Source of the DNA: Lentzea alba | Lineage (GTDB): Bacteria > Actinomycetota > Actinomycetes > Mycobacteriales > Pseudonocardiaceae | DNA: 64,000 bases | NCBI RefSeq assembly: GCF_011067745.1 | Contig: NZ_JAAMPJ010000011.1 | Coordinates: 242,646-306,645 of the forward strand | Direction of reading: 5' to 3' | Shown: piece after piece, positions 51,114 to 59,931 of the stretch | Layout: every line of letters starts with the position of its first letter | Numbering within the stretch: the stretch's first letter is position 1 | Notes under the pieces: generated by a model | The model's input: only the letters and a program-made list of their open reading frames with translations | Databases searched by the model: none | What the model was told of the DNA's origin: nothing | Program-made: the position numbers and the translations under genes

Positions 51114-53660
51114 GTGAGAGCGCTCTCAAAGGTGAGATGGCGGCGTGGACTTGCCGCCGTAGCGATTGCCCTGTCGTCATTGGCGACGGTCGGGGCTGCC
51201 CAGGCAGCCGACGACTACACGCAGAACGTGACCGCGATCGACGCGACTCAAGCTCGGATCAACTTCACGCCGACGACCCCTGCCCTGTACGTCGACGTGC
51301 ACTACCTGATCACCGGCACGCCGCAGCAGAACTTCCGGATGACCAACAACGGCGGGACCTGGCAGAAGACCGTCGGGTCGCTGTCGGCCGGCACGGTGAT
51401 CGACTACTGGTTCACCTACGAGAAGAGCGGGCCGCAGTACGACACGCCGCACTTCAGCTACACCCACAACAGCGCGCCGCAACCGGTCGCGACGCCGACG
51501 TTCAACCCGCCGGGTGGCACGTACGCGACGGCGCAGACGGTGACGATCTCCACCGCCACGTCCGGTGCGACGATCCGGTACACCACGGACGGGTCGACGC
51601 CGACCGCTAGCTCGCCTGTCTACAGCGGGCCGATCTCGGTGCCCAGCAACAGGACCGTCAACGCGATCGGCATCAAGGCCGGCCAGCCCAACTCGGCGGT
51701 CGGCAGTGCGTCGTACGTGATCGGGACGCCGGTTGCGACGCCGACGTTCAGTCCGCCGGGTGGGGCGTACGCGTCCGCGCAGACGGTGACGATCTCGACC
51801 ACGACGTCCGGTGCGACGATTCGATACACAGTGGACGGATCGACGCCGACGGCCAGTTCGCCGGTGTACAGCGGGCCGATTTCCGTGTCCAGCAACAGGA
51901 CTGTCAGCGCGATCGGCATCAAGTCGGGGCTGGCGAACTCGGCGGTGGCGAGCGCGACCTACACGATCGGCACGCAGCCGGGCTGCACGCAGCCGGACAA
52001 CCCGAACTTCGGGCCGAACACGCGCGTTTTCGATCCGAGCATGTCCGCGCAGAGCATCCAGGCGCAGCTCGACACCGACTTCAACAACCAGAAGGACACG
52101 ATCACCGCGCAGATGGCACCTCGCCGGGTCGCGCATCTGTTCAAGCCGGGCACCTACAACGTGCACGACGACGTCGGCTACTACACGTCGGTTTCGGGGC
52201 TCGGCAAGAACCCCGGCGATGTCGTGATCAACGGTGACATCACCGTGGACGCGTTCAACGAGTCGGACAAGGGTGTTGCGCTGCAGAACTTCTGGCGTTC
52301 GGCCGAGAACATGGCGGTCAACCCGAGCAACGGCACCAACCGCTGGGCGGTCGCGCAGGCGGCGCCGTTCCGTCGCATGGACATCCGCGGCAACCTGGCG
52401 CTCTACCCGGCAAGTTACGGGTTCGCGTCGGGTGGCTACACGGCTGACACGCGTGTGTCTGGCCAGACGGCGTCCATCTCGCAGCAGCAGTGGTACACGC
52501 GCGATTCCAACTACGGCAGTTGGAACGGCGGTGTGTGGAACATGGTGTTCTCCGGTACGCCGGGTGCGCCGCCGAACACGTTCCCGAACCCGCCCGAAAC
52601 CACGCTAGCGACGACGCCTATCTCTCGTGACGTGCCGTACCTGTACTTCGAGAACGGCGCGTACAGGGTGTTCCTGCCGTCGCTGCGCACCAACGCTTCC
52701 GGTGCGTCGTGGGTCAACGGCGGTACGCCCGGCACGTCGTTGTCGATGAACCAGTTCTACGTCGTGAAGGCGGGCGACACCGCGGCCACGATCAACGCGG
52801 CGCTGGGCCAGGGCTGCAACCTGTTCTTCACGCCCGGCATCTACAACGTCAACCAGACGATCAACATCACCCGGCCTAACACCGTCGTGCTCGGCATCGG
52901 GTACGCGACGATCGTGCCGCAGAACGGCGTCACCGCGATGCAGGTCGCGGACGTCGACGGCGTGCGGATCAAGGGCATCCTGTTCGACGCGGGCACGACC
53001 CTGTCGAACTCGCTGCTGACCGTCGGGCCGGCCGGCTCGTCGGCGTCGCACGCGGCGAACCCGACGACGTTGCAGGACGTGTTCTTCCGGGTCGGCGGGG
53101 CGGTCGCGGGCAAGGCGACCAACAGCCTGGTCGTCAACAGCAACCACACGATCATCGACCACACCTGGGTGTGGCGCGCCGACCACGGCAACGCCGGCAC
53201 GTGGGGCTGGAACGAGGCGATCGGTGACACCGGCGTGGTCGTGAACGGCAACGACGTGCTGGCCACCGGGTTGTTCGTCGAGCACTATCAGAAATACCAG
53301 GTGATCTGGAACGGCGAGCGCGGGCGGACGATCTTCTTCCAGAACGAGATGCCCTACGACGTGCCGAACCAGGCGTCCTGGAACAGGCCGAACGGGCAGG
53401 CCGGGTATGCGGCCTACAAGGTCGGCGACAACGTCACCACGCACGAGGCGTGGGGGCTCGGCAGCTACTGCTTCTTCAACGTCAACCCGTCGGTGCGGGC
53501 CGAGAACGCGTTCGAGGTGCCCAACCGGCCCGGGGTGAGGATGCACAACCTGCTGACCGTCTCGCTCAACTACCAGGGAACGATCACGCACGTGGTGAAC
53601 GACGTGGGTGGGGTGACACCGCCGGGGACTGTGCCGGTGAACGTCGTCAGTTACCCGTAG
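51114..53660 (+). CDS. Large secreted beta-helix protein with two chitobiase-C-type domains
   Basis: An exported 848-residue protein. A signal peptide (RWRRGLAAVAIALSS) ends near AAQAADDY. An all-beta domain (about 35-120) is followed by two tandem domains of about 81 residues with ATIRYTTDGSTPTASSPVYSGPI, the chitobiase/FN3-like pattern. The remaining 550 residues form a parallel beta-helix-like enzyme region: NFGPNTRVFDPSMSAQ, LFKPGTYNVHDDVGYYTS and VEHYQKYQVIWNGERGRT (in pieces). Streptomycete relatives are often mislabelled adenylyl cyclase; a GH55-like beta-glucan or another polysaccharide activity is more likely. Starts GTG 51114, GTG 51132 and TTG 51072 are all possible, none with a good ribosome site. 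Confidence 0.8.
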   Translation: MRALSKVRWRRGLAAVAIALSSLATVGAAQAADDYTQNVTAIDATQARINFTPTTPALYVDVHYLITGTPQQNFRMTNNGGTWQKTVGSLSAGTVIDYWFTYEKSGPQYDTPHFSYTHNSAPQPVATPTFNPPGGTYATAQTVTISTATSGATIRYTTDGSTPTASSPVYSGPISVPSNRTVNAIGIKAGQPNSAVGSASYVIGTPVATPTFSPPGGAYASAQTVTISTTTSGATIRYTVDGSTPTASSPVYSGPISVSSNRTVSAIGIKSGLANSAVASATYTIGTQPGCTQPDNPNFGPNTRVFDPSMSAQSIQAQLDTDFNNQKDTITAQMAPRRVAHLFKPGTYNVHDDVGYYTSVSGLGKNPGDVVINGDITVDAFNESDKGVALQNFWRSAENMAVNPSNGTNRWAVAQAAPFRRMDIRGNLALYPASYGFASGGYTADTRVSGQTASISQQQWYTRDSNYGSWNGGVWNMVFSGTPGAPPNTFPNPPETTLATTPISRDVPYLYFENGAYRVFLPSLRTNASGASWVNGGTPGTSLSMNQFYVVKAGDTAATINAALGQGCNLFFTPGIYNVNQTINITRPNTVVLGIGYATIVPQNGVTAMQVADVDGVRIKGILFDAGTTLSNSLLTVGPAGSSASHAANPTTLQDVFFRVGGAVAGKATNSLVVNSNHTIIDHTWVWRADHGNAGTWGWNEAIGDTGVVVNGNDVLATGLFVEHYQKYQVIWNGERGRTIFFQNEMPYDVPNQASWNRPNGQAGYAAYKVGDNVTTHEAWGLGSYCFFNVNPSVRAENAFEVPNRPGVRMHNLLTVSLNYQGTITHVVNDVGGVTPPGTVPVNVVSYP
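51115..51128. promoter_or_regulatory. Perfect 14-bp LacI-type operator
   Basis: TGAGAGCGCTCTCA is a perfect palindrome centred on CG. It differs from the CebR box of streptomycetes (TGGGAGCGCTCCCA) by one symmetric base pair and resembles other LacI-family sites for sugar-utilisation genes. It overlaps the first codons of the beta-helix protein gene, so binding would block transcription or the ribosome site. Confidence 0.65.
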
Positions 53661-53741
53661 TAGCACTCGAATGACGGCCCGTCGGTGATTGCCGGCGGGC
53701 CCGATTTCGTTTCAGGGGCGTGGCATTGCATGATGCGTGAC

Positions 53742-54122
53742 ATGTCGATCGAGCGGGGCGCCGAGTTCGCCGAGTTCTGGGCCGAGCGGCACCTGTGCAC
53801 GCTGTCCACCGTGCGTCCGGACGGGACCCCGCACGTCGTGCCGGTCGGGGTGACGCTCGACCAGGAGAACGGCATCGCGCGGATCATCACGCACGGGGCG
53901 TCCTGGAAGGTCAAGCACGTGCGCAAAGCCGGGTACGCGGCGGTGTGCCAGGTGGACGGTCGGCGCTGGTCCACGGTGGAGGGTCCGGCGGTCATTCGTG
54001 ACGACGCGGAATCCGTCGACGAGGCCGTGCGGCGGTACGCACTGCGCTACAAGCAGCCTCGGGTCAACCCGGAGCGCGTGGTGATCGAGATTCAGGTGAA
54101 GCGTGTCACCGGAACCGTCTGA
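53742..54122 (+). CDS. F420/FMN-binding PPOX-class oxidoreductase
   Basis: A 126-residue split-barrel protein of the pyridoxamine-phosphate-oxidase superfamily. The cofactor strand LCTLSTVRPDGTPHVVPVGVT and the later WSTVEGPAVI are typical of the F420-dependent TIGR03618-type group. Start ATG 53742 (MSIERGAEFAEF) is preferred, with ATG 53733 and 53730 as alternatives. Its end overlaps the start of cobL by 20 bp, so it is co-transcribed with cobalamin genes, but it has no known step in the pathway. Confidence 0.82.
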   Translation: MSIERGAEFAEFWAERHLCTLSTVRPDGTPHVVPVGVTLDQENGIARIITHGASWKVKHVRKAGYAAVCQVDGRRWSTVEGPAVIRDDAESVDEAVRRYALRYKQPRVNPERVVIEIQVKRVTGTV

Positions 54123-55257
54123 CCGCGCTGATGTCGTCGTCGTCGGCATCGGTGCCGACGGGTGGGACGGGCTGTCGCCCGCCGCGCAACAGGCGGTGCG
54201 CGGCGCGAAGGTGCTGATGGGCTCGCGGCGGCAGCTCGATCTGGTGCCCGGCGAGTTCGAGCGGGTCGCGTGGCCGTCGCCGCTGGTGCCGGCGTTGCCC
54301 GCGTTGTTCGAGAAGTACCGCGACGTGTGCGTTTTGGCTTCGGGCGATCCGATGTTCCACGGGATCGGTACGACTTTGGTCCGTTTGCTGGGTTCGCGGG
54401 TTACGGTGATTCCGCACCCGTCGTCGGTGTCGCTGGCGTGTGCGCGGCTCGGGTGGGCGTTGAACGAGGTCGAGGTCGTCTCGCTGGTCGGGCGGCCCGC
54501 TGACCTGCTGCGGCCCGCGTTGACGCCGGGACGCCGGGTGCTCGTGCTGGGCGGGGATCCGGCGGTCGTGGCCGGGATCGCCGGGCCGATCACCGTGCTG
54601 GAGCAGTTGGGTGGGCTTGCCGAGCGGGTCTACCAGTGGTCCGGGGAGGTTGCGGACCCGTTGTGCGTCATCGCGATCGAGTGCACCGGGAGTGCGTATT
54701 CGCGGGTGCCGGGGTTGCCGGACGACGCTTACGAGACCGATGGCCAGCTGACGAAGCGTGAGGTGCGGGCGATTTCGCTGTCGACACTGGGGCCGTTGCC
54801 GGGCCAGCTGTTGTGGGACGTCGGGTCCGGGTCGGGTTCGATCGCGATCGAGTGGTCGCGGACGCATCCGACGTGCCGGGCGATCGCGGTGGAGCAGTCC
54901 GCTGAGCGGGCTGAGCGGATCATGCGCAATGCCGCTTCCTTGGGGGTTCCCGGGGTCGAGGTCCACATCGGACGGGCACCGGAGGCGTTGGAGGGGCTGG
55001 AGAAGCCCGATGCGATCTTCATCGGTGGCGGGCTGACGGTTCCCGGCGTGATGCAGACGTGCTGGGACGCGCTGGGCGCCGGTGGGCGGCTGGTGGTCAA
55101 CGCCGTGACGCTGGAGTCCGAGGCCGTGGTGGCGCAGTGGTACGCGAAGGTCGGTGGTGACCTGGTGCGGATCTCGGTGAACCGGGGTTCGGCGGTCGGC
55201 AAGTTCACCGGGTGGCGGCCGCACATGCCCGTGACGACGTGGAGCGTGACCAAGTGA
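54103..55257 (+). CDS. cobL: Precorrin-6Y C5,15-methyltransferase (decarboxylating)
   Basis: A 384-residue fused enzyme that methylates C5 and C15 of precorrin-6B and decarboxylates the C12 acetate. The N-terminal tetrapyrrole methyltransferase half (about 10-205) has VVVGIGADGWDGL and VCVLASGDPMFHGIG. The C-terminal Rossmann half (about 215-384) has the SAM motif LLWDVGSGSGSIAIEW. Both halves are intact. Start GTG 54103. It overlaps the PPOX gene by 20 bp and cobM by four. Confidence 0.95.
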   Translation: MSPEPSDRADVVVVGIGADGWDGLSPAAQQAVRGAKVLMGSRRQLDLVPGEFERVAWPSPLVPALPALFEKYRDVCVLASGDPMFHGIGTTLVRLLGSRVTVIPHPSSVSLACARLGWALNEVEVVSLVGRPADLLRPALTPGRRVLVLGGDPAVVAGIAGPITVLEQLGGLAERVYQWSGEVADPLCVIAIECTGSAYSRVPGLPDDAYETDGQLTKREVRAISLSTLGPLPGQLLWDVGSGSGSIAIEWSRTHPTCRAIAVEQSAERAERIMRNAASLGVPGVEVHIGRAPEALEGLEKPDAIFIGGGLTVPGVMQTCWDALGAGGRLVVNAVTLESEAVVAQWYAKVGGDLVRISVNRGSAVGKFTGWRPHMPVTTWSVTK

Positions 55258-55994
55258 CTGTGCACTTCATCGGCGCTGGTCCGGGGGCCGCCGACCTGAT
55301 CACGGTGCGCGGGCGGGACCTGATCGCCGCGTCGCCGGTGTGCCTGTACGCGGGTGCGCTGGTGCCCGTCGAGCTGCTGGACTTCTGCCCGGACGGCGCG
55401 CGGAAGGTCGACACCGCCGAGCTGACGCTGGACGAGATCGTCGCGGAGCTCGCCGCCGCTGACGAGCAGGGCCTGGAGGTGGCACGGCTGCACTCCGGGG
55501 ATCCCGCCGTGTTCAGCGCCATGGCCGAGCAGATGCGCCGGCTGGACGCGCTGGGCATTGCTTACGACGTCACACCGGGCGTGCCCGCGTTCGCGGCTGC
55601 GGCGGCGTCGCTGCGGCGCGAACTGACCGTGCCGGGTGTCGGCCAGACGGTGATCCTGACCCGGACGTCGCAGCGCGCCACGCCGATGCCGCCTGGCGAG
55701 GACCTGGACACGTTGGGGCGTTCGCACGCCACTCTCGTGCTGCACCTGGCTGTGCAGCGGATTTCCGAGGTCGTCGCGGAGCTGGTGCCGAACTACGGTG
55801 TGGACTGCCCGGTCGCGGTGGTCGCGTACGCCTCCCGTGAGGACGAGATCGTGTTGCGGGGCACGCTGGACGACATCGCCGCGCAGGTCGAGGCCGCCGG
55901 GATCAAGCGGACCGCGGTGATCATCGTGGGCACCGTGCTGGGCGCGACCCAGTTCCCGGACAGCCACCTGTACTCGGCCACGCGCGTTCGATGA
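55254..55994 (+). CDS. cobM: Precorrin-4 C11-methyltransferase
   Basis: A 246-residue SAM-dependent enzyme that methylates precorrin-4 at C11. Signatures are VHFIGAGPGAADLITVRG at the N terminus, RLHSGDPAVFSAMAEQM in the middle and VILTRTSQRATPMP, all as expected for CobM. Start GTG 55254 forms a GTGA overlap with the cobL stop. The stop overlaps the cobK ATG in the same way. Confidence 0.96.
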   Translation: MTVHFIGAGPGAADLITVRGRDLIAASPVCLYAGALVPVELLDFCPDGARKVDTAELTLDEIVAELAAADEQGLEVARLHSGDPAVFSAMAEQMRRLDALGIAYDVTPGVPAFAAAAASLRRELTVPGVGQTVILTRTSQRATPMPPGEDLDTLGRSHATLVLHLAVQRISEVVAELVPNYGVDCPVAVVAYASREDEIVLRGTLDDIAAQVEAAGIKRTAVIIVGTVLGATQFPDSHLYSATRVR

Positions 55995-56713
55995 TCCTGA
56001 TCCTCGGCGGGACGGGCGAGGCGCGCGAGCTGGCGGCCCGCGTTCCGGCGATCTCGTCGTTGGCCGGGCGGGTAAGTGCGCCGCGTCTTCCGGCCGGTGA
56101 GGTACGGGTCGGCGGGTTCGGCGGCGTGGACGGGCTCACGCAGTGGTTGCGGGACAACGACATCCACGCCGTTGTCGACGCCACGCACCCGTTCGCGCGG
56201 CAGATCACGGCCAACGCGTTCGAGGCCTGCGGGCGGGCCGGTGTGCCGTTCCTGATCCTGCGGCGGCCCGGGTTCACTCCGCAGGAGGGCTGGCTGTGGG
56301 TGGACAGCGTGACGGAGGCGGCGCGTCACCTGCCCGGCTCGAGGGTGTTCCTCACCACCGGACGGCAGGACCTCGCCGAGTTCGCCGCCTGCCCTCAGTG
56401 GTTCCTGGCGCGGATGGTCGAGCCGCCGGAACCTCCGATGCCGCAACGGATCGAGGTCCTGCTGTCACGCGGTCCGTTCACCGTGGACGGTGAGCTGGAG
56501 CTGATGCGGTCACGCGAGATCGACGTGCTGGTCACCAAGGACAGCGGCGGCTCGATGACCTCGGCCAAGCTGGAGGCCGCGGCTCAGCTCGGTGTTCCGG
56601 TCGTGATCGTGCGCAGGCCACCGCTGCCGCCCGCCGAGGTGGTGCCCACGGTGGAGGACGTGCTGCGCTGGCCGGGACTCGCCGGAACCGGAAGGTCAGG
56701 ACTGCTCGGGTAA
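55991..56713 (+). CDS. cobK: Precorrin-6A reductase
   Basis: A 240-residue NADPH-dependent reductase that converts precorrin-6A to precorrin-6B. Signatures are ILILGGTGEARELAAR, VVDATHPFARQITANAFEAC (in pieces), FLTTGRQDL and LVTKDSGGSMTSAKLEAA. It is the last gene of the PPOX-cobL-cobM-cobK run. Its 3' end overlaps by 18 bp the end of a convergent tiny gene that encodes a secreted peptide. Confidence 0.95.
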   Translation: MILILGGTGEARELAARVPAISSLAGRVSAPRLPAGEVRVGGFGGVDGLTQWLRDNDIHAVVDATHPFARQITANAFEACGRAGVPFLILRRPGFTPQEGWLWVDSVTEAARHLPGSRVFLTTGRQDLAEFAACPQWFLARMVEPPEPPMPQRIEVLLSRGPFTVDGELELMRSREIDVLVTKDSGGSMTSAKLEAAAQLGVPVVIVRRPPLPPAEVVPTVEDVLRWPGLAGTGRSGLLG

Positions 56714-56848
56714 CTCGGTCCGGTCCGGTGCGGCCTGCACCAGGATGACGTATTCCACGGGGCTGGACGCCACCGCGGGGGTGGCCATCAGTGCTGTGGC
56801 GACGAGTGCCACGACCGCGCTTGCGGCAACTGCGACCTTCATCTTCAT
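56696..56848 (-). CDS. Very small secreted peptide downstream of the LysR gene
   Basis: A 50-codon gene on the minus strand. ATG 56848 is preceded by CGAGGAG, a near-perfect ribosome site. The product MKMKVAVAASAVVALVATA followed by LMATPAVASS is a clear signal peptide with an AxA-type cleavage, leaving about 22 residues (SPVEYVILVQAAPDRTELPE and two more). It lies 19 bp after the LysR stop in the same direction, so the two are probably one transcript. I know no family for it. It could be a signalling or regulatory peptide, or a chance open frame, but the ribosome site and the signal peptide favour a real gene. Confidence 0.65.
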   Translation of the reverse strand: MKMKVAVAASAVVALVATALMATPAVASSPVEYVILVQAAPDRTELPEQS

Positions 56849-56867
56849 CTCCTCGTACTCGCGACAG

Positions 56868-57794
56868 TCAGATCTGCATCAAACCCCAGGACGGGCGCCA
56901 CGTCTGCCCGCTGAGCGGCGGCAGGTTCCTCAGGTGGTCGATGATCGGCCGCAATCCGGGATGCGCGTTCTCCGGCAGCAGCAACGAGATCGGGTAGACG
57001 AGCAGCGGATCAACGATCGGGATGCGGCGCAGGTCGTAGCCCGCCGGCCAGAGGTACCGGTCGCGCGCGCCGACGAGCGTGGCCACGTCGGCGGACTCCG
57101 CGAGGGTGTCGAGCAGCACCTCGTTGCCGAAGTGCGGGCCCGCCCCGTCGACGCGCAGGTCGAACGTGGTGGCGAGCTGGTCGTAGAAGTCCGCCCACTC
57201 GCTGCGGGGCGCGATTCCCGGCACCCAGATCCGGTGCCGGCGCAGCTCGGCCGGCGTCAGGCTGTTCGCCGACGCCAGCGGATGCCTTGGTCCGACGAGG
57301 AGTTCGAGCGGGGAGTCGAACGCGTGGATCATGCGTACGTCGTGCGGGAGCGCGGCCGGCTCGGTGACGGTGCGGAACGAGGCGTCGACCTCGCCTGACC
57401 GGAGGGCGGCGACCACCGCGCGCGGGTCGTTCTCCCTGAGGGTCACCACGTCGAGGTGGATGCCGGGACGCGATCGCCAGTACTCGTGCAGGACGACGGC
57501 CTGCGCGCTGCGGAAGCCGAGCACGTCGATCCGGAGGGCACCCGGTGTGATCGCGGTGATGGCGCGGTCGACGCCCGTGACGATGCCCCGTGCGTGCGGC
57601 AGGAACGCCTGACCGTCCAAGGTCAGCTCGACACCTCGGGCGGTGCGGGTGAACAGCTGGACGCCGAGCCGCCGTTCCAGGGTGGCGATCCGCTTCGACA
57701 CGGCCTGTTGCGTCACGCCCAGCTCGTCGGCCGCGTGTTGCAGCTGCCCGAGCTCCGCCGCGAGGACGAACGATCGCACTGCCTCGGTGTCCAT
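56868..57794 (-). CDS. LysR-family transcriptional regulator
   Basis: A 308-residue LysR regulator. The N-terminal helix-turn-helix is LQHAADELGVTQQAVSKRIATLERRLGVQ (residues about 18-46). The effector domain is of the common two-lobed type and starts near residue 90. ATG 57794 is 71 bp from the end of cobIJ, and the gene interrupts the cobalamin cluster. A role in controlling corrin synthesis cannot be read from sequence. It is followed by the small secreted peptide gene. Confidence 0.93.
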   Translation of the reverse strand: MDTEAVRSFVLAAELGQLQHAADELGVTQQAVSKRIATLERRLGVQLFTRTARGVELTLDGQAFLPHARGIVTGVDRAITAITPGALRIDVLGFRSAQAVVLHEYWRSRPGIHLDVVTLRENDPRAVVAALRSGEVDASFRTVTEPAALPHDVRMIHAFDSPLELLVGPRHPLASANSLTPAELRRHRIWVPGIAPRSEWADFYDQLATTFDLRVDGAGPHFGNEVLLDTLAESADVATLVGARDRYLWPAGYDLRRIPIVDPLLVYPISLLLPENAHPGLRPIIDHLRNLPPLSGQTWRPSWGLMQI

Positions 57795-57865
57795 GGCACG
57801 AGCCTAGGCAGGTCCAACCGATCGTTGTGGCTCGCCGGGAGGCGGTTGTTTGATCTTGCCGCTGC

Positions 57866-59314
57866 TCAGGACGGATAGCGGCGCGGCGTGAAGACCACGC
57901 CCGCGTCCGTCACGATGGTCTGCGACGAGCCGATGATCAGCAGGCAGCGCATGTCGATCGTGTCCGGGTCGAGGGTGCCGAGCGTCAGCACGCGGATCTC
58001 CTCCTCGGGGCCGCCGACGTCGCGTCCGACGACGACCGGGGTCTCCGGTTCGCGGTGCTGCAGCAGGAGATCCCGCATGTCCGCGACCTGGTGCGTGCGG
58101 GCCTTGGACGCCGGGTTGTAGATCGCGATCACCAGATCGGCCTTGGCGGTGGCGCTGAGGCGTTCGGCGATGACGTCCCACGGCTTGAGCCTGTCGCTCA
58201 GCGAGATCACCGCGTAGTCGTGGCCGAGCGGGGCGCCTGCCTTGGCCGCGACGGCGTTCGCGGCGGTGACGCCGGGGATGACCCGCACCGGGATGTCGTC
58301 GGCTTCCGCGGCGACCTCCAGCACGGCGGTGGCCATCGCGAAGACGCCGGGGTCGCCGGACGACACGACGGCGACGCGGGAGCCGCGGCGGGCCAGGTCC
58401 AGGGCGAAGGCGGCGCGTTCCGACTCGACCTGGTTGTGGGAGGCGTGTTTGGTCTGGCCGGGGCGGTCGGGGACGCGGTTGAGGTAGGTGGAGTAGCCGA
58501 CCAGTTCGTCGGCGGCCTCGAGTTCCTGGCGGGCTTCCGGGGTGAGCCACGCCCGCGAGCCGGGCCCGAGGCCGATCACCACGACTTCGCCCTTGTCGCG
58601 CGCGGGCTTGGAATGGCTGGGGAGCAGGGCCAGGGAGAAGTACGGGACGGTGTCCGGGTCCACGTCGGCCAGGGGCGAGGTCCGCTGGCGGCCGGTGGTG
58701 GCGCGCTCGACGTACCAGGCGTTGTCGAGGCGGCCTGCTTCGTCGAGGGCCTGCTTCACGTTGCCGAACGTGCGGCCCAGCTTGAGGATCGCCGCCGAGT
58801 CGGTGTCGGCGAGGCGTGCGGCGAGTTCGGCGGGAGGCAGGGTGCCGGGCAGGATCGTCAGGACCTCGTCGCGTTCCACCAGCGGGGTGCCGAGGACCGC
58901 ACTGGCGCCGCTGACGCTCGTCACGCCGGGGACCACTTCCCATTCGTAACGGTCTTTCAGACGTTTGTGCATGTGCATGTAGGAGCCGTAGAAGAACGGG
59001 TCTCCGGCGGCGAGGACGACGACGTCGCGGCCGGCGTCGAGGTGGGCGGCGAGCGTGGCCGCGGCCTCCTCGTAGAAGGCGTCGATCTCGCCCTGGTAGT
59101 CGTCCGTGTCCTCGGTCGTCACCGGGTAGACGAGCTGTTCCATGATCTGGTCGTCACGGAAGTACGGCTGCGCAATGGTTTTCGCGACTGACCTGCCGTG
59201 CCGGGCGCTGTGGAACGCGACGACGTCGGCTTCCTTGATGAGTCGCGCGGCCTTGACCGTCACGAGTTCGGGGTCGCCGGGACCCAGGCCGACGCCGTAG
59301 AGCTTGCCCGTCAT
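57866..59314 (-). CDS. cobIJ: CobI-CobJ fusion: precorrin-2 C20- / precorrin-3B C17-methyltransferase
   Basis: A 482-residue bifunctional methyltransferase. The first half (about 1-235) is CobI: KLYGVGLGPGDPELVTVKA, AAGDPFFYGSYMHMH. The second half (about 240-482) is CobJ: VVVIGLGPGSRAWLTPEA, VVSSGDPGVFAMA and IYNPASKART. Such fusions are known in actinobacteria. Start ATG 59314 overlaps the cobH stop by four bases. It is the third gene of the cobG-cobH-cobIJ operon. Confidence 0.95.
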   Translation of the reverse strand: MTGKLYGVGLGPGDPELVTVKAARLIKEADVVAFHSARHGRSVAKTIAQPYFRDDQIMEQLVYPVTTEDTDDYQGEIDAFYEEAAATLAAHLDAGRDVVVLAAGDPFFYGSYMHMHKRLKDRYEWEVVPGVTSVSGASAVLGTPLVERDEVLTILPGTLPPAELAARLADTDSAAILKLGRTFGNVKQALDEAGRLDNAWYVERATTGRQRTSPLADVDPDTVPYFSLALLPSHSKPARDKGEVVVIGLGPGSRAWLTPEARQELEAADELVGYSTYLNRVPDRPGQTKHASHNQVESERAAFALDLARRGSRVAVVSSGDPGVFAMATAVLEVAAEADDIPVRVIPGVTAANAVAAKAGAPLGHDYAVISLSDRLKPWDVIAERLSATAKADLVIAIYNPASKARTHQVADMRDLLLQHREPETPVVVGRDVGGPEEEIRVLTLGTLDPDTIDMRCLLIIGSSQTIVTDAGVVFTPRRYPS

Positions 59315-59931
59315 TCTTCCTCGCTCGCGATCGCGTTGATGGCCGCTGCCGTCATGGCGCTGCCGCCGCGCCGGCCGTGCACCACGAGGTGCTCCAGGTC
59401 CGTTGCGGCCAAAGCTTCCTTGGACTCCTGCGCGCCGATGAACCCGACCGGGATGCCCAGGACCGCGGCGGGCCTGGGCGCGCCTGCGTTGATCAGGTCG
59501 ATCAGGTGGAACAGCGCGGTGGGGGCGTTGCCGATCGCGATCACGGCGCCTTCGAAGCGGTCTTGGAGGAGCTCCAAGGCGGCGGCGCTGCGGGTGTTGC
59601 CGATGGTCTTCGCCAGCTCGGGCGTGCGCGGATCCTGGAGGTGGCAAAGGACTTCGTTGTCCTTCGGCAGGCGGCGGCGGGTCACGCCGGACGCGACCAT
59701 GTTGGCGTCGCAGAGGATGGGCGCGCCCGCTTGGAGTGCCGCGCGGGCGTGGCGGACGACGTTCGGCGAGAAGGCGACGTCGTTCGGCAGGTCGGTCATG
59801 CCGCACGCGTGGATCATGCGGACGACGACTTTCGCGACGTCGTCGGGGAACCTGGTGAGGTCCGACTCCGCGCGGATGGTGGCGAAGGACTGGCGGTAGA
59901 TCTCCGCGCCGTCCTTGATGTACTGCGTCAA
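59311..59931 (-). CDS. cobH: Precorrin-8X methylmutase
   Basis: A 206-residue enzyme that moves a methyl group from C11 to C12 to give hydrogenobyrinate. Signatures are YIKDGAEIYRQSFATIRAESDL (in pieces), RMIHACGMTDLP with the catalytic His, and GNAPTALFHLIDLINAG. Start is TTG 59931, preceded by GAGGAG, and forms a TTGA overlap with the cobG stop. The overlaps on both sides make tight coupling of the three-gene operon likely. Confidence 0.95.
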   Translation of the reverse strand: MTQYIKDGAEIYRQSFATIRAESDLTRFPDDVAKVVVRMIHACGMTDLPNDVAFSPNVVRHARAALQAGAPILCDANMVASGVTRRRLPKDNEVLCHLQDPRTPELAKTIGNTRSAAALELLQDRFEGAVIAIGNAPTALFHLIDLINAGAPRPAAVLGIPVGFIGAQESKEALAATDLEHLVVHGRRGGSAMTAAAINAIASEEE

